A DNA stretch of 64,000 nucleotides, taken from NCBI RefSeq assembly GCF_000422685.1, contig NZ_AUGN01000009.1:62001-126000 (forward strand), written 5' to 3'. Position numbers and translations under genes: made by a program. This DNA is from Flavobacterium gelidilacus DSM 15343 (GTDB lineage: Bacteria; Bacteroidota; Bacteroidia; Flavobacteriales; Flavobacteriaceae). The notes beneath the pieces were generated by a model. It was not told the DNA's origin. It searched no databases and was given only the letters and a program-made list of their open reading frames with translations. Positions 61,022-64,000 of the stretch are shown piece after piece; position 1 is the first letter of the stretch; every line of letters begins with the position of its first letter.

Positions 61022-62752
61022 CTAATTTTTTAAAACCTTAACCACTTGTTTTTTATCATTATTATCAATAACCTCTAACATATAACAACCAGAAACTAAA
61101 TCACTACAATCAATAGTGTTTTGTGATTGAGATAATTTACCTTTTTTTATGATTCTTCCTTGAAGGTTGTATAAAGTAAAATTTAAATTTTCTTTTATAT
61201 CGATAGTTAATACGTTATTTACAGGATTAGGGTAATAATTTATACCTTGTTCTTTTTCAAAATCTTCTGTACTTGCTGTAGAACATGGAGTAGTTGCATA
61301 CTTTGCAATAAAGAAATCAGATTGTGAACCTTGATTTATTAGCGTAGTGGAGCTATTTATATATAATTCTTGACCCATGCGACCCCCAATAATATAATCG
61401 CCAGAAGAATCTACAGCTAAAGCAGTACCATAATCATCATATCCAACATTACCAGGAATTTTAACCAAACTTAAGCAATCTCCAGTTGTAGCATTAAAAC
61501 GTGCTAGTAAAGCTTCTACACCTTCATTAGGGTTTGAACCAAAAATAGTTTGGGTACCCCAAGTTACATTTGAACCAAAGCACATACCTGCATAACCTAT
61601 CTCATTACCATTAACAGTTAAACCACATGCACGATACGTACCTGGTACATTTGGATAAGTTGACCATAATATAGAAGTCCCAGTTGGATTTAATTTAATG
61701 ATAAAGGGAATATTTCCTATTGAAGATGTTGTAAAACCCATAAAATTGGCAGAATTATTTCCAAATATTTTACCCGCAAAATAAATATTATTAAGACTAT
61801 CTGTTATTAAGTCGTGAGACTCAAAAAGATATCCATTTGTTCCAGCAGCATCTTCTTGATGCCATAACTTTTGACCATTAACACCAAAACTGGCAATAAA
61901 AAAAGAACCTGCTACTGTTGAAGTTCCTAAAGTTGCACTTGTAGTTCCTGAATTTGCTTTGTAACTTGTTAAATAATATTGCCCTGTTTGAGCATTACGG
62001 TAAAAACGCAAGTTTTGAGCAAAAGAGCCACTAACAGAAAAATCTACAGGAGTAGCACTAACAAAAGTACCAGTAGTATCATACTTTAAAATAAAAAAAT
62101 TAATACCAGTTAACGTATTTACAAATGCACCATTTTCATAAGTCCCTTGTGGTAAAACCAGTAACCAATAACTATTTCCTAAGTTATCTACTTGAAGTCC
62201 AAGGTTAGCATTTTGACTAATTCCTTGTGAAGGTGTTAAACCTGTGCTTTGAGGTCTTTTAAACCATTTCATAACCCCGTCTGAATCAAACTTTACTAAA
62301 AAGAGTACTCGACAGTCTTGAGGGTTTTGTGAAATTACAACATCACCTTCAATTTGAGATAAATATGTATTATTTACACAATTAGCAAATTTGCCTCCCA
62401 CATAGATATTCCCTTGACCATCTGTATCCATAAACATTCTTTCAAAACCAAACCCTCCAATTGTTTTTGACCATCTGTAAGAACCATCACATGCAAAACT
62501 ACTCAATACATAATCATATTCTAATTGGCTATCGTAATAAGGCCTAGTATTACCATCTACATCTAAGCCTGTATTAGTGACTCTTGAAATGGTGTACACA
62601 TTATTATTAGCATCAGTTACAACTTTGAAAGCTTGTTCAGCATCTTCATTAAAAGAAATGCTATTGTCACCTCCGCCTCGTTTCCCCCATTGAAAACTTT
62701 GACTGTAGGTTATATTACTTATTATTAATGTTAGGAGTAGTAGTTTTTTCAT
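61022..62752 (-). CDS. T9SS type A sorting-domain protein with repeat beta-propeller-like body
   Basis: 576 residues if the ATG at 62752 is used (MKKLLLLTLIISNITYSQ, a clean signal peptide); an upstream ATG at 62767 adds five residues. The body has repeated units of about 50-60 residues with D-x-x-G-N-x-Y/W cores, for example VVTDANNNVYTIS, MDTDGQGNIYVGGKF and AVDSSGDYIIGG, in the manner of SBBP/beta-propeller repeats. The tail (INYYPNPVNNVLTIDI, LQGRIIKKGKL, CYMLEVID) is a type A sorting domain, so it is surface-exposed or secreted. Ligand unknown. Confidence 0.83.
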   Translation of the reverse strand: MKKLLLLTLIISNITYSQSFQWGKRGGGDNSISFNEDAEQAFKVVTDANNNVYTISRVTNTGLDVDGNTRPYYDSQLEYDYVLSSFACDGSYRWSKTIGGFGFERMFMDTDGQGNIYVGGKFANCVNNTYLSQIEGDVVISQNPQDCRVLFLVKFDSDGVMKWFKRPQSTGLTPSQGISQNANLGLQVDNLGNSYWLLVLPQGTYENGAFVNTLTGINFFILKYDTTGTFVSATPVDFSVSGSFAQNLRFYRNAQTGQYYLTSYKANSGTTSATLGTSTVAGSFFIASFGVNGQKLWHQEDAAGTNGYLFESHDLITDSLNNIYFAGKIFGNNSANFMGFTTSSIGNIPFIIKLNPTGTSILWSTYPNVPGTYRACGLTVNGNEIGYAGMCFGSNVTWGTQTIFGSNPNEGVEALLARFNATTGDCLSLVKIPGNVGYDDYGTALAVDSSGDYIIGGRMGQELYINSSTTLINQGSQSDFFIAKYATTPCSTASTEDFEKEQGINYYPNPVNNVLTIDIKENLNFTLYNLQGRIIKKGKLSQSQNTIDCSDLVSGCYMLEVIDNNDKKQVVKVLKN

Positions 62753-62926
62753 AGAATTGAAAATCAAAATGATATGGCAATATAGTAATTTTATGGCAAA
62801 AATGATATGCTAAAAAACAACTTCATATTAAAAGTTCTTTTTGTTATTTTTTAAAACACATAGTATCATAGAATTTATTGCTTTGAAAAGTCGCTTTGCT
62901 CTAAATAGTATTCAGAGGAGTTCTAC

Positions 62927-62962
62927 CAAAAAAAAAACACCTTCAAATTGAAGATGTTTATT
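62927..62962 (-). terminator. Terminator after the chalcone-isomerase-like gene
   Basis: The AACACCTTCAA / TTGAAGATGTT stem has one mismatch and is followed by a long T-run on the minus strand, 22 bases past the stop at 62984. Confidence 0.65.
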
Positions 62963-62983
62963 TATTATTTAAAGTGTTGGGAA

Positions 62984-63544
62984 TTATTTTCCTAACATTC
63001 CGTCTTTTAAATCGTCATCAGCTGGTTTTTTACCTAACCAAATTCCGAATAAAGCTTTTTTGAAATCGTATCCATCAATAGAACCTTTTTTTGCTCCATT
63101 TTTGTAAACAGATACTTCAGTTCCATCATACATAATGATAAAAACATCTCCTTTTACAATTTTATCTTTAAAGAATCCTTTAAATTTATCAATTTTAGTT
63201 TTTAAAGATGCTGTGTTTTTGTTGGTTGAATTATCAAATCCTTCATTTATTGCAGAAATCATTTTTTCTGAAGTGATCATTCCTGAAACAATGTTCAATT
63301 TAATTGCTGCTGCATCTTTACTATCAACAACATCTTGACCATTAGTGGTTTTTTTAGTTGTGTATAAAGATCCAACATAAAGATCCATCCAAAATTTCTC
63401 TCTAATTCCTGCACCGTTTAAAGTTAAGTCTTTACCTTCTAAAGAAAGTTTATCATCCACTTTTACTCCAGAAACTGTTTTTTGCGCATTCATTGAGAAT
63501 GTTGCGATAACTACTAATAATAAGGCTAAAATCTGCTTTTTCAT
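62984..63544 (-). CDS. Chalcone-isomerase-like domain protein
   Basis: 186 residues with signal peptide MKKQILALLLVVIATFSMNAQ, so periplasmic. The domain (about 25-186) belongs to the bacterial chalcone-isomerase-like family (PF16036), with the segments LNGAGIREKFWMDLYVGSLY, SGMITSEKMISAINEGF, and DVFIIMYDGTEVSVYKNGAKKG and IWLGKKPADDDLK. In plants the fold makes flavanones, but the bacterial secreted versions have no established reaction and may bind fatty acids. It is transcribed alone between a terminator and the YihY gene. Confidence 0.87.
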   Translation of the reverse strand: MKKQILALLLVVIATFSMNAQKTVSGVKVDDKLSLEGKDLTLNGAGIREKFWMDLYVGSLYTTKKTTNGQDVVDSKDAAAIKLNIVSGMITSEKMISAINEGFDNSTNKNTASLKTKIDKFKGFFKDKIVKGDVFIIMYDGTEVSVYKNGAKKGSIDGYDFKKALFGIWLGKKPADDDLKDGMLGK

Positions 63545-63565
63545 GTTTATTGGTTTTAATTTTTG

Positions 63566-64000
63566 TTAAATATATAAATTTTTTCTTTTCAATTTGTTAA
63601 TTGCTGCATTTAATTCGAATCCTAATAAAAGAACCATACAGTTAATCCATATGTAAAACATAAGAACAAGAAGTGTGCCAATTGAACCATATAATTCATT
63701 ATATCGAGCAAACTTCTCTACGTAGATTCCAAATACGTAAGAAGAAAGTATAATTAAAATTGTAGTAAATATAGCTCCTGAACTAATGAATTTAATTTTA
63801 GCCGTTTCTTTAGTTCCATATTTATATAAGGTTGAAGTTGTAATTAAAATCATTAAAATTACAAATGCATATCTTCCCCATTCTATTAATGAAATATTAT
63901 CTGAAAAATAATCTTGAATTTTAATTTTTTGAATAAAGACTTCAAAAACAATAATAGCAGCAACGGTTATTAATAAAAGTAGTGAAAGTATCAATGATAA
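63566..64000 (-). CDS. YihY/virulence factor BrkB family membrane protein (partial, N-terminus outside window)
   Basis: About 144 residues are visible. The frame is open to the edge at 64000, and the TTG that could act as a start at 63994 is probably internal, so the true start lies outside. At least four hydrophobic helices remain, including FVILMILITTSTLYKYG, IFTTILIILSSYVFGIYV and the family-typical ELYGSIGTLLVLMFYIWINCMVLLLGFELNAAINKLK. The family is a polytopic inner-membrane protein of unknown transport or lipid role, once confused with RNase BN. It precedes the chalcone-isomerase-like gene by 21 bases. Confidence 0.83.
   Translation of the reverse strand, partial: LSLILSLLLLITVAAIIVFEVFIQKIKIQDYFSDNISLIEWGRYAFVILMILITTSTLYKYGTKETAKIKFISSGAIFTTILIILSSYVFGIYVEKFARYNELYGSIGTLLVLMFYIWINCMVLLLGFELNAAINKLKRKNLYI

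Noticed and set aside
63992..63994. TTG as the true start of the YihY protein
   Set aside because: The frame is open to the window edge and known family members are much longer, so the protein is treated as truncated.
1..64000. tRNA, rRNA, riboswitch, prophage or insertion sequence
   Set aside because: No cloverleaf arms, rRNA blocks, transposase or integrase genes, or attachment-site repeats were seen on reading the gaps and genes.

Overview
The window is AT-rich chromosomal DNA from a member of the Bacteroidota, most likely Flavobacterium or a close relative. The evidence is the TAnnTTTG-type -7 promoter elements with few Shine-Dalgarno sequences, the many cell-surface proteins ending in type IX secretion (T9SS) type A sorting domains, the Bacteroidota-type omega subunit, DUF4835, DUF6495 and DUF6913 proteins, and the gene order dapA-bamD-rpoZ-coaBC-DUF4835-recN. 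No rRNA, tRNA, CRISPR array, prophage or insertion sequence was seen, and no gap between genes exceeds about 220 bases.

Layout. (1) 1-4831, minus strand: a subtilisin-like protease cut by the window edge, a seven-repeat propeller lipoprotein, a choice-of-anchor B protein with a T9SS tail, and an outer-membrane barrel. (2) 4970-7205: smpB, a Fic protein with an N-terminal DNA-binding domain, and pcm. (3) 7337-18307, plus strand: mostly housekeeping and metabolic genes (oxidoreductase, 3-hydroxyacyl-CoA dehydrogenase, DUF1015, YggS, a DnaQ-UvrC fusion, a K+ channel, a serine hydrolase, miaA, an acyl-ACP thioesterase) and small envelope proteins. (4) 18348-24108, minus strand: an aldehyde dehydrogenase (GapN-like), a histidine kinase and response regulator pair, coaE and a glycosyltransferase. 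(5) 24167-43457, minus strand: five consecutive, related, secreted multidomain proteins (733 to 1682 residues), each with its own terminator. (6) 43647-51353, minus strand: fabV, recN and the dapA-to-DUF4835 block. (7) 51397-53168, plus strand: the two halves of a 5'-nucleotidase as separate genes in reversed order. (8) 53161-64000: ligA, the rpsF-rpsR-rplI operon, a LytTR regulator, priA, another T9SS protein, a chalcone-isomerase-like protein and a partial YihY protein.

The accessory part is the 19-kb tandem family of surface proteins, probably adhesins built from fibronectin-III-like, MAM/jelly-roll-like and GEVED-like modules. Its nucleotide-level identity blocks (94 and 111 exact bases) point to recent duplication or gene conversion. 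The other notable signals concern gene starts. An apparent AUU start is needed to keep the catalytic motif of the DnaQ-UvrC fusion. Two genes start with UUG. Several genes have a -7 promoter element ending only 4 to 7 bases before the ATG, which predicts leaderless or nearly leaderless mRNAs. I found no convincing wholly new multi-gene system; the best candidates for follow-up are the surface-protein array, the start-codon cases, an aldehyde dehydrogenase with a displaced catalytic glutamate, and a K+ channel with a zinc ribbon.
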